Origin: Luidia sarsii
Taxonomy: Eukaryota > Echinodermata > Asteroidea > Paxillosida > Luidiidae
Direction: 5' to 3'
DNA: 64,000 nt
Assembly (NCBI GenBank): GCA_949987565.1
Contig: OX465113.1
Coordinates: 9,627,942 to 9,691,941 of the forward strand
Positions within the stretch are counted from its first letter, which is position 1; every line of letters begins with the position of its first letter. The position numbers and the translations under genes were made by a program. The notes below the pieces were generated by a model. That model made no database searches. It had not been told where the DNA came from and worked only from the letters and a program-made list of their open reading frames with translations. Positions 11,901 to 23,900 of the stretch are shown here, piece by piece.

Positions 11901-14900
11901 CGAAAATTCACAAGGCCAACAACCCAGGTAGACCCATCATCTCTGGCAATGGTTCACCTACGGAACACATATCTCTTTTCATTGACTCTTTTCTCAAACC
12001 CTTGGTTCCCCAAATCCCCTCATACGTCCATGACACTCCCGACTTTCTGCGAAAGTTGGAAAGTGTCAAGGATCAAATCCCTGCCACTGCCATAATTGGT
12101 ACTATTGACGTTTCCTCTCTATACACTAACATCCCCCAGGAAGAAGGCATTCAAGCTTGCTCCTCGGCCCTGGCCAAAGGAAAACAGTCTTCTCCACCCA
12201 TCTCCGACATAACCACCCTCATGAGGTTAGTGCTGGCCAAGAATAATTTCTCCTTTCTTGGCAAGCACTATCTTCAAGTGCATGGTACTGCCATGGGCAC
12301 GCGCATGGCCCCTTCCTTTGCATGCCTCTTCATGGGTGACCTTGAGGAACGCATGCTCAGTGAGGCTCCATGCCGTCCCTGGATTTGGTGGAGATACATA
12401 GATGACGTGTTCTTCATTTGGACTAGGGACGGTAGCAGCTTGAATGCTTTCTTTGACCACATCAATTCCTTCCATAGGACTATCAAATTTACTTGGGAGC
12501 AGTCTCTTCAACAGACCCACTTTCTGGACGTCACCGTCCGGAAAGACCTCAATACACTCACTACTGACTTGTATTCTAAGCCCACCGACACTCATCAATA
12601 TCTCCATTCCTCCAGTTGTCACCCCAGACACTGTAAGACTGGTATAGCTTACAGCCAGGCCCTCAGATTGAGGCGTATATGTTCCAATGAGTCTGACTTT
12701 CGCCGCCATACACGTGTATTGGCCAGTTACTTGGTTGCTAGAGGCTATAGTTCTCGCCAAGTGAAGAACTCCATTGCTAAAGTCTATTCCATTCCCAGAA
12801 GTTCGGCACTAAAACAAAAGCCACCAGGTCCCAAGGACAAGCCCAAGGTTCCCTTAGTTACTTCCTACCACCCTTCTCTTCCTCCTCTCAGGAAGATAAC
12901 TAAGGAAAACCACCATATTCTCCACACTTCAGATCGTCTGGCTGAAGCCATTCCTAATTCGCCTGTTTTGGCTTTCAGGCGCCCCCGTAACCTGCGTGAC
13001 TTAATTGTCCGAGCAGAGGTTCCCCCTTTGGACTCTTCACCTCCAACCAAATTTGGTACATTTAAGTGTACCTCGAAATGCATTGTTTGCAAGACACATG
13101 TCAAGGAAATAGACTCTTTCAATGGACATTCTTCTGGAACTACCCACACGACCTATGGCTCTATCACGTGCACTACCTCAAACATCATATACCTCATCTC
13201 TTGTAGAGTTTGTAATATTCAGTATGTTGGCGAGACAAAAAACACCCTAAAAAAACGAATCTATGGCCATAGGTCTACCATCAAAACCGGTAAAATGGAC
13301 ACCCCTGTTGGGTATCACTTCAATCTCCCTGATCATTCGATATCAGATATGAGTGTACTGGGCATAGAATCACTTGGTCACCGTAGTAATGCTGTCCGTC
13401 TTAGCCGTGAGAAAATGTGGATCAAGCGTCTTCGGACTATTCAACCACATGGTCTCAACATCCAGGAGGGTAATGACTAACACCATGCAGCTTTCTGATA
13501 ATCCTTCTTTTGTGTTCAGTCTTTCACACTTCTCTCTTTGATCTTTTCCCCCTATTGTCACTAATCCCTACCCCACTCCCTGCCCTTCTCTTTGATCTTT
13601 CCCCCTCCTCTCACTAATCTCTACCCTACCCCTTGCCCTTCCCTTTGATCTCTCCCTACCAGCTTCACTCTTTGTCGTTTGTTTCTCATCCGTGTCCTAT
13701 TCACTCTCTCCCCCCTGCCTTCGTGTACACGTATCTGTTTTGTCCTTGTCACTCTGCCTTTGAGAAAGGTCCTGCTAGGATCGAAACGTCAGGCCCACTA
13801 AATTTTTTGATTTACTTTTTGGTAATTTTAGTCAGTAAGCAGTTTGCAACATTTTTGTATATCACCTTAACTCTTCCCATCCAGTATGCAGAGCTATAAT
13901 GGCTAAACTCGTCAAAGCTCATGGCTAAACTCGTCAAAGCTCATGGCTAAACTCGTCAAAGCTCATGGCTAAACTCGTCAGAGCTCATGGCTAAACTAGT
14001 CAAAGCTCATGGCTAAACTAGTCAAAGCTCATGGATAAACTGGTCAATGCTCATGGATAAACTCGTCAAAGTTCATGGCTAAACTCGTCAAAGCTCATGG
14101 CTAGACTGGTCAAAGCTCATGGATAAACTGGTCAATGCTCATGGATAAACTCGTCAAAGTTCATGGCTAAACTCGTCAAAGCCCATGGCTAAAACTCTGT
14201 ATCAACCTCTCTGGCCCGTCTAGGTTCTTCGTCCCGCCCCTGTCCAAGTCGGTCACCTTCTCCTACAGCGACTGCCGGGCGGCGGCGGCGGCCGGGGGCA
14301 GTTCTGAAAAGAACTGTAGGAACTTGACATTTCGAACAGTGTGCTCTGTTTGTCTTCCTGAAGACGAACAGAGTACATTGTTCGAAGCGTCAAGTTCCTC
14401 CGGTTCTTTCCACACCATACTCACAAAAGAGAATTAACCTCTTCCCATCCAGTATGCAGAGCTATAATGGCTAAACTCGTCAAAGCTCATGGCTAAACTC
14501 GTCAAAGCTCATGGCTAAACTCGTCAAAGCTCATGGATAAACTCGTCAAAGCTCATGGATAAATTCGCCAAAGCTCATGGCTAAACTCGTCAAATCTCAT
14601 GGCTAAACTCGTCAAAGCTCATGGCTAAACTCGTCAAAGCTCATGGCTAAACTCGTCAAAGCTCATGGATAAACTCGTCAAAGCGCATGGCTAAACTCAA
14701 TAATCTCATGGCTAAACTCGTCAAAGCGCATGGCTAAACTCGTCAGAGCTCATGGCTAAACTAGTCAGAGCTCATGGTTAAACTCGTCAAAGCTCATGGC
14801 TAAACTCGTCAGAGCTCATGGCTAAACTAGTCAAAGCTCATGGCTAAACTAGTCAAAGCTCATGGCTAAACTCGTCAAAGCTCATGGCTAAACTAGTCAA

Positions 14901-17900
14901 AGCTCATGGCTAAACTGGTCAAAGCTCATGGATAAACTGGTCAATGCTCATGGATAAACTCGTCAAAGTTCATGGCTAAACTCGTCAAAGCTCATGGCTA
15001 AACTGGTCAAAGCTCATGGCTAAACTGGTCAAAGCTCATGGATAAACTGGTCAATGCTCATGGATAAACTCGTCAAAGTTCATGGCTAAACTCGTCAAAG
15101 CCCATGGCTAAAACTCTGTATCAACCTCTCTGGCCCGTCTAGGTTCTTCGTCCCGCCCCTGTCCAAGTCGGTCACCTTCTCCTACAGCGACTGCCGGGCG
15201 GCGGCGGCGGCCGGGGGCAGCCCCTGCCCCGTGGCCTTCCGCGTCCGCCCCGCCGGCCTGCCCGGCGCCCTGACCACGCGGCCGGTGGCCTGCGAGCCGG
15301 CGGGCGGCCCCTCCTGCTCCTACGCCGTGGCCCAGCCACGGGAGGGCGTGTGGTACTACCTGCAGCTGGAGCTGGCCTCCCCGCTGCCCGAGGTGACCAC
15401 GGTCACGCTCACCCTGGCCGCGGAAATCGAAGGTGAGCCTCTATTATCAAATGCCACTGATTATGGCAGTGGAACGTCGCTATAACGAACATTCCGGGAT
15501 CTGTGAATTTTATTTCGTGTAGCGGTCGTTCGTTATAGCGGTTGCAGCCAGAGAGTTCGAAGGTGAGTGTCTATCATTACCGGGCTTTCGTTTCACGACG
15601 GGAGAAATCTAGTACGGCAGTTCGAGCCGAACATAGACCTGCGCATGCGCGACAACCTGACAAGTCCCTCGTACCGTTGAAATCTGGGACCGTTGTGTGG
15701 GGAAATAGCGTCCAATCCTACATGTGTAATTTGATACTCAGTGCAGGGCAGCGCTGTGCAGTGCCGTGCATGCAGTGCGTATACCCCTCACATAAACAGA
15801 ACAAAACCAGATTCCAAACAGGACGTGAGCTTGGGTGCGGGAATGGTCGCGGTCTGTGAAATCCCTCCCGTACTTTGCGCTCTCCTTCGTAAAACGAAAG
15901 CTCACTATTAAGCCGGGCACTCCCAAGTGCCACTGACTATGACAGTGGAACCTCGCTTTAACGAACATCCCGGGAGCCATGAAAATTGTTCGTTTGTTAT
16001 AGCGGTTGCAGCCACATAATATTTTGCACACAAAAATCGGGAGCCAAAGGGCATGTTCATTATAGCCGAATGTTCGGTGTATCAGCATTCGTATAATATA
16101 TAGCGATGTTCCTCTCACTAGAGGTTCTTGATTCCATTCCTCTATGAGCTGATCTTTCTCCTGAGAGTGCCTGGAGAGTGAATATGGACACGGATAAGCA
16201 ACAAAGGACAAAGAGTAAAGCTGGTAGGGTGAGATCAAAGGGAAGGGCAAGGAGTAGTGTAGGGATTAGTAAGAAGAGGGGGAAAGATCAAAGAGAGAAG
16301 TGTGAAGGAGTGAACACAAAAGAAGGATTATCAGAAAGCTGCATGGTGTTAGTCATTACCCTCCTGAATGTTGAGACCATGTGGTTGAATAGTCCGAAGA
16401 CGCTTCATCCACATTTTCTCACGGCTACTTTTTTGCTTGATTTGTTTGACTGTTCTTTTTAACCCCGTTCACAGAGTGTGTAGAAAGCAGCGTTGCCATG
16501 GAGCAAGAAGAGATTGATGTCCCTGAGATCATCCAGAATACGACCCTCATGCCCCTGCAGTGGCCACCCGAGGGCGCCGTGACCGCCGACCCCTCCGACC
16601 CCTCCTCGGCGAGCCTCCACCTGTTTGACTCGCCCTTGTCCGGCCCCGCCCAGCGGGCGTGGTCACTGCCGCCGGCGTCGTCGCCCGCGCCCGGCCAGTG
16701 CCCGCCCGTGCTCCCGGCCCCGCCCGTCCGTCTGAGCGGGGCCAATCCCTACAAGACCTTCCTCCTGGGCGACGGCAATGCCACGGGGGCGGTCGCCGTG
16801 CCGACGGACACGCCCGTCATCCTGCGGCTTGAGCTGGACCCCCTGCAGGACGGCGGCGGCAACCTCGTCGTCAAGGCGGGCGAGGTTGCCGAGGAAACGG
16901 AGGTGCGAAGCCCTGGCGCGATCCCGACAGAGTCGATAACGAAACCAAAAGTGACTTCGGCGAAAAATGCTGAAGAATACAAAAGTTTGACTGAACTGGG
17001 AATTCGAGACGTCTGGTGGAGCTGTACCGGCGCTCCTACCACCTGAGCTATCTAGCCCTTAAATGGTGGCCTTCCCTAATAGTCAACTAGTCTTTGCTGT
17101 GGTTGTACATACCAGCACTCTTACCATCTGAGCTATCCAGCCCTTAGATGGTGGCCTTCCCAAATAGTCAACTAGTCTTTGCTGTGGTTGTACATACCAG
17201 CACTCTTACCATCTGAGCTATCCAGCCCTTAGATGGTGGCCTTCCCTAATAGTCAACTAGTCTTTGCTGTGGTTGTACATACCAGCACTCTTACCATCTG
17301 AGCTATCCAGCCCTTAGATGGTGGCCTTCCCTAATAGTCAACTAGTCTTTGCTGTGGTTGTACATACCAGCACTCTTACCATCTGAGCTATCCAGCCCTT
17401 AGATGGTGGCCTTCCCTAATAGTCAACTAGTCTTTGCTGTGGTTGTACATACCAGCACTCTTACCATCTGAGCTATCCAGCCCTTAGATGGTGGCCTTCC
17501 CTAATAGTCAACTAGTCTTTGCTGTGGTTGTACATACCAGCACTCTTACCATCTGAGCTATCCAGCCCTTAGATGGTGGCCTTCCCTAATAGTCAACTAG
17601 TCTTTGCTGTGGTTGTACATACCAGCACTCTTACCATCTGAGCTATCCAGCCCTTAGATGGTGGCCTTCCCTAATAGTCAACTAGTCTTTGCTGTGGTTG
17701 TACATACCAGCACTCTTACCATCTGAGCTATCCAGCCCTTAGATGGTGGCCTTCCCTAATAGTCAACTAGTCTTTGCTGTGGTTGTACATACCAGCACTC
17801 TTACCATCTGAGCTATCCAGCCCTTAGATGGTGGTCTTCCCTAATAGTCAACTAGTCTTTGCTGTGGTTGTACATACCAGCACTCTTACCATCTGAGCTA

Positions 17901-20900
17901 GCCAGCCCTTAGATGGTAGCCTTCCCTAATAGTCAACTAGTCTTTGATGTGGTTGTACATACCAGCACTCTTACCATCTGAGCTAGCCAGCCCTTAGATG
18001 GTGGCCTTCCCAAATAGTCAACTAGTCTTTGCTGTGGTTTTACATACCAGCACTCTTACCATCTGAGCTATCCAGCCCTTAGATGGTGGTCTTCCCTAAT
18101 AGTCAACTAGTCTTTGCTGTGGTTGTACATACCAGCACTGTTACCATCTGAGCTAGCCAGCCCTTAGATGGTGGCCTTCCCTAATAGTCAACTAGTCTTT
18201 GCTGTGGTTGTACATACCAGCACTCTTACCATCTGAGCTAGCCAGCCCTTAGATGGTAGCCTTCCCTAATAGTCGACTAGTCTTTGCTGTGGTTTTACAT
18301 ACCAGCACTGTTACCATCTGAGCTAGCCAGCCCTTAGATGGTGGCCTTCTCAAATAGTCAACTAGTCTTTGCTGTGGTTTTACATACCAGCACTCTTACC
18401 ATCTGAGCTATCCAGCCCTTAAATGGTGGCCTTCCCTAATAGTCAACTAGTCTTTGCTGGGGTTTTACATACCAGCACTCTTACCATCTGAGCTAGCCAG
18501 CCCTTAGATGGTGGCCTTCTCAAATAGTCAACTAGTCTTTGCTGTGGTTTTACATACCAGCACTCTTACCATCTGAGCTATCCAGCCCTTAAATGGTGGC
18601 CTTCCCTAATAGTCAACTAGTCTTTGCTGTGGTTGTACATACCAGCACTCTTACCATCTGAGCTATCCAGCCCTTAGATGGTGGCCTTCCCTAATAGTCA
18701 ACTAGTCTTTGCTGGGGTTTTACATACCAGCACTCTTACCATCTGAGCTAGCCAGCCCTTAGATGGTGGCCTTCTCAAATAGTCAACTAGTCTTTGCTGT
18801 GGTTTTACATACCAGCACTCTTACCATCTGAGCTATCCAGCCCTTAAATGGTGGCCTTCCCTAATAGTCAACTAGTCTTTGCTGTGGTTGTACATACCAG
18901 CACTCTTACCATCTGAGCTATCCAGCCCTTAGATGGTGGCCTTCCCTAATAGTCAACTAGTCTTTGCTGGGGTTTGACGGCAGTTTACAGTTCAAATAAC
19001 ATTTGTTTCCATCATTCTAGCAGCAGTTAAATTAATTCTAGAAGTCAGATAAGATTTGAAGGTTTGCATGGTGGAAATACTAAGTATTTGCGGTGACACT
19101 ATGCATACCGGTGTATCATCTCTTAACCACTTCGCGCCGGGACCTCCGAATCCGGAGCTCCATTGGCTTGACTATGCGACGGGGCCCTCCGAACCTCCCG
19201 GTCAGGGATTGTCAGCAGCGTACACGCACACACACACACTTCCGTTACGGTCCATTGACGATGCACAAAGGGCTCTTTTTTGAATGGATAATCTCTTGAC
19301 AAAAGCCACAACGACGTCCGAATTGTGCCAGGTTTTACTCTCTTGTACCCATAGTATACCCTTATCGATGTATTTCACAGAAATATATTGTTCCGATTGT
19401 TTTAGCAAGATTTTTAAATGATGCATTGTTAAAAAAAACCCGTATGGCGGTCATCGGCACTGAAACCCCCCCCCCCCCCCCGGCGCGAAGTGGTTAAAGA
19501 GAAGGAGTATGGCTCAACGTTTCGGGTAGTGTGTAGTCTGCCCGTCGTCAGCAGACTCAGTATTTAGTCATTATCACCTAAACCTACCTGAAATCCAGAA
19601 TTACCTGAGCTGTGTTTGAATTACAAAGTGTAAGGGCTGTGTTCCGCAAGTCCCGTTTAATTTGCTTTGCAGTCTTAAACCTAAGACTTGAGGCTTTGCA
19701 TGGTGGAAATGCTAAGTGGAAGGTTTGCGGTGAAACCATGCAGCACTTGTCTCTCGAGAAGGAGTGCTGCTCTGAAGAGAGCCGGTAACTCTGAGTTCCC
19801 GTCTCTCTTCAGAGCCACACTCCTTTTCGAAATACAAGTGCTGCATGGTGTCAACTGCAAACCTTCCACTTAATCTTAAACCTTCATTTTTGGCAGACTT
19901 TGCCGGATGACGAGGCAATGGTCACTCTCTGCCTGCGTCGAGGCGCACTGCCATCCCTCAATGGGACCCGGATATCCTGCGACCCGGCCTACAGCCTCAC
20001 CTTCAGTGCGGCCAGCCCCGAGTCCGCCCTGCCCTGGATCGTTCCATTTCCCGCGGCGGGGGTGTGGTATCTCTCCCTGGAGGCGAGGTGCAATTCGACC
20101 GCCGGGTAAGGTTTGCACGGTGGAAATACTAAGTAGGAATTGCGATGACACCATGCACTTCATCTCTCAAGAGAAGGAGTATGGCTCAGAGTTATTGGCC
20201 CTTTTCAGAGCCATACTCCTTCTTTGGCCGTCCCTGGTACCCGTCCAACAGCGGAAAACAACCAAACATGACTCCACTGTGTTACCCAATGCATGTAGTT
20301 TTGTTGTTTACAGAATAAAAATTACAAATCTTGACGATAGATGGCAGCAAACCATTGTATTACTAGCCCGAGAAATATCGGGGATAGCACCGTGCTGTGG
20401 GTACGTGTATCCCGAGAATTCTCGGGCTCAGCAGTGAAAGTGTTAAGAGATGATGCCCATGGTGTCACCGCAAACCTGTTATTTATTCACCAGTTGGAGT
20501 AACACAGCTCTCTTGACACTCCTTGAGAAAGATATATAGTAGTGTTGGCGTCTTTTTAAATGGGAATAAAACCAAGAGAAAAATGTTGGCTTATCTGATT
20601 GGGTGTTAAAAACAACCTACAATTACCTATGTGCTACTCACCTACGAGTTTCATAAAGAGGGAAAAATCATGGAATTCGGTGGTCGAATTCTCATTCCAG
20701 CAAACCACCATCTTAACACTCAATCAGATAAGCTTTTTCTCTGGGTTTCATTCCTCTTTAAAGCCCCTACACAACATTGGTAAGATCGAAAAACAGAAAT
20801 GTTCACAGATTTACATGAAACTTATACAGTTTGAAGATGGTTATAGTAGAAACCTCGCACTGAAATATTTCTGCCTAAAATGTTTTTTTGGGGGAGAAAA

Positions 20901-23900
20901 GAGTAAAAGAAATCTTTTACGTCTCACCGAGATCTAAACTATTTTTCGGAACACTACGGTGTTAAATGCTGCTTTTTCGCGAAACAAATGAAGCGGTTTT
21001 CACAATTTTCTCGAGACTCTGTTGACAGATTGTGCTGAAATTTTCACTGGTGTGCTATTTCATGCATAATGTTGGATCAGACAACGTATGGATGCTATTC
21101 TTTGACCTCGACCAATGTTGTGTAAGGGGCTTTAAGTCTTCCGTTGATTTTGTTATTGTTTGGTGTCTGGCAGGATGGTGGACTGCAACGACACGACATC
21201 TGTGCCCCTTGAGATCAGCCTGTACGGTTGTGTGGATGGCTGCGGCGAGTATGGCACCTGCCGTAGCACAGTGGACATGGGCATTCTCTTCTACTACTGC
21301 AGGTGCACCAGAGGTGAGCGCCTGCTGTCCCTCTCGGAACTCTTTTGTTTCAGCAAGTGTCCTCTTTTCTTTGAAATCGGCAAAAACTATCGAGCGCTAA
21401 AATCTCACGGAATGTCCGATACCATTTATACAAACTTCCCGGTGGGTATGTAATTTTCTTAAAAATTTGGGATGTCCGGAAATCAGGCTCTTTCCAAAAC
21501 TGGTATACTCTCCCTTTAACCCCAACGCTTTGCACCTCCCGCACAGGACACACACTGTATACCACAATTTACCACAGTGCCCTCAGGGGTGCAGGCTCAC
21601 ATACCGCAGGATACCACAAAAAACCACGCTGTGGTAAGTCATGGTGTATGGCCCTTATCCTCCCACAGGAAAAAACATGTGTGGTTAATTGTGGTTTCAA
21701 TGCCGGTAAGGGTTTTAAAGCATCCCTGGGATGGCGATCCGTTGACATGGAGGAGGCCCTGCATCAGACTCGTAGGACTCGTGACTCAAGTCTGACGCCT
21801 TGCGTATGTGACTACTGCCATCTCTGGCACTACTTTCCCGGGCAAAGTTAATTCATCTTGATGCGATTGGTGTTTTGATAAGACTTGAACTTTTGCACGG
21901 TGGAAATACCCTGTGGAAGGTTTGCGGTGACACCGTGTAGCACTTCTCTTTCGAGAAGGAGTGTGGCTCTGAAAAGTGGCCAGTAACTCAACGTTTCGGG
22001 TAGTGTGTAGTCTCCCGACGACGTGCAGAGTACACGCTGCCCGAAAATGTTGAGTTACCGGCTCTTTTTCAGAGCCACACTCCGTCTCGGAAGAGAAGCG
22101 CTGCTTGGTGTCACCGCAGACCTTCCACTTTAGTGATCGGCGTTTGTTTCGTTGCCGACAGGCTATCGTGGATGGGGCTGCACCGACGACGCCGAAGCCT
22201 GGAGCCGCTCCTACTTCCTGACCCGAGCCCTTCTCCTGACCCTGAGCAACGTCTTCTTCATCCTGCCCTGCCTCCTGGCCCTCAAGAGGCGGCACTTTGT
22301 CCCGGCCATCGCCTTCTTCTGCACGCTGGTCTCTTCCTCGGTAAGGGGGGGGAGACGCTGTCGAGGGTGGGGGTGGGGACGAGACAAGAGGAGAGGACAG
22401 AGACAGGGAGAAGTACCGAGACAGAGCCAGACAGAGACAGTGATCAAAAACTGGAGCATGGCTTAGAGACAGAGACAAGGAGAAGTACCGAGACAGAGCC
22501 AGACAGAGACAGTGATCAAAAACTGGAGCATGGCTTAGAGACAGAGACAGGGAGAAGTACCGAGACAGAGCCAGACAGAGACAGTGATCAAAAACTGGAG
22601 CATGGCTTAGAGACAGAGACAGGGAGAAGTACCGAGACAGAGCCAGACAGAGACAGTGATCAAAAACTGGAGCATGGCTTAGAGACAGAGACAGGGAGAA
22701 GTACCGAGACAGAGCCAGACAGAGACAGTGATCAAAACGGGAGCGTGGCTTAGAGACAGAGACAGGGAGAAGTACCGAGACAGAGCCAGACAGAGACAGT
22801 GATCAAAAACTGGAGCATGGCTTAGAGACAGAGACAGGGAGAAGTACCGAGACAGAGCCAGACAGAGACAGTGATCAAAACGGGAGCATGGCTTAGAGAC
22901 AGAGACAGGGAGAAGTACCGAGACATAGCCAGACAGAGACAGTGATCAAAAACTGGAGCATGGCTTAGAGACAGAGACAGGGAGAAGTACCGAGACAGAG
23001 CCAGACAGAGACAGTAATCAAAAACTGGAGCATGGCTTAGAGACAGAGACAGGGAGAGAGACAGAGAAAGGGTCAGGGACAGGCGTGGAGGGAGTAAAGA
23101 CAGGGATTGAGATGGAGAGACCAAGAGATAGAAACCGTGATCAGTGGAGAGACAAAGACTGAATCAGAGACAGAGGTAGAGGCTTACAAAAAGACAAGAG
23201 ACATATTAAGCAGGGAGAGACAGAAACATACGCAGAGACGCAGGCAAAGACATGGACGAAGAAAGAGACCAAGACAAAAACAGACGGACAGGTAGCGTTT
23301 GTTCCTTACAGTGACTACCCCTGTGGAAGGGTACTCTTTTTTGTGTAATTATATCTGCATCCCACTCCCTGCCCTTTTGTCCCTGCCTCTGTCATGTGTG
23401 TCGGGGTTTTCCTTCCCCTGTCTGTCTGTCCTTGTCACTTTGTCTTTGAGAAAGGTCCTGCTAGGATCAAAACGTCAGGCCCTCTTACTTTTGAGATTTA
23501 TGTATTGCAGGTCATTTAAGTCAGTGAGCAGTTTGCAACAGTTTTTATGTTTTTGTTTTTTTATGCAAAATTTGCAAAAGAAAACTATGCCAAACAAAGG
23601 CTGTATAGCCACTCAAGGTTAAGGGCTAGAGAAAGAAGGAGATAGAGAGGGACTCAGGAAGGCAGGAGATTGGAATTAAAATTATTTATCTATTATTTTT
23701 TAAGTAATTTACTTCATGTAATTCTATCTGGTTAGATTAGTTTGAACCAAATTCCGAAAATGCTCAGATGTCGTGATCGTCTCTCTTCATTTCTCTCCCC
23801 CCCCCCTAGTTCTACCACCTGTGCGACTCGGGCAGTCTGTGCATCATGTCCTACGACACGCTCCAGTTCTGCGACTTCTACTCGGCGTTCATGTCCATCT

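Larger units (their letters stand above)
9875..13870 (+). mobile_element. Near-intact Penelope-like retroelement with pseudo-LTRs
   Basis: A 3996-bp insertion flanked by an exact 13-bp target-site duplication. It consists of a 5'-truncated upstream copy (9876-10680) joined in tandem to a complete unit (10681-13870), the standard pseudo-LTR arrangement of PLEs. It carries one long ORF and two hammerhead-like motifs. The upstream and downstream pseudo-LTRs look almost identical, so insertion was recent. It sits in PGAP6 intron 4 in the sense orientation. Confidence 0.93.
9725..15220 (+). other. Tandem duplication of intron 4/exon 5 region (unit A with PLE, unit B without)
   Basis: Unit A spans 9725-14301 and unit B 14302-15220. 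Both run in the same order: foldback hairpin, CTCTTCCCATCCAGTATGCA, a 22-bp minisatellite, then the intron end and the first 78 nt of exon 5. They differ by the PLE insertion in unit A and by minisatellite length. The breakpoint is in exon 5 after GGGGGCAG: unit A runs directly back into the hairpin, unit B continues through the exon. It is either a genuine tandem duplication or two haplotypes laid end to end in the assembly. Confidence 0.85.

Noticed and set aside
14224..14301. A second functional PGAP6 exon 5
   Set aside because: It lacks a splice donor and breaks into a foldback element. Only 15143-15432 keeps the frame to exon 6.
20599..20937. 112-codon frame in PGAP6 intron 7
   Set aside because: AT-rich, no homology recognised, and not linked to good splice sites.
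22133..22753. 206-codon frame running on from PGAP6 exon 9
   Set aside because: The exon ends at a good GTAAGG donor at 22341. The remainder is the 72-bp minisatellite, which stays open because its length is divisible by three.
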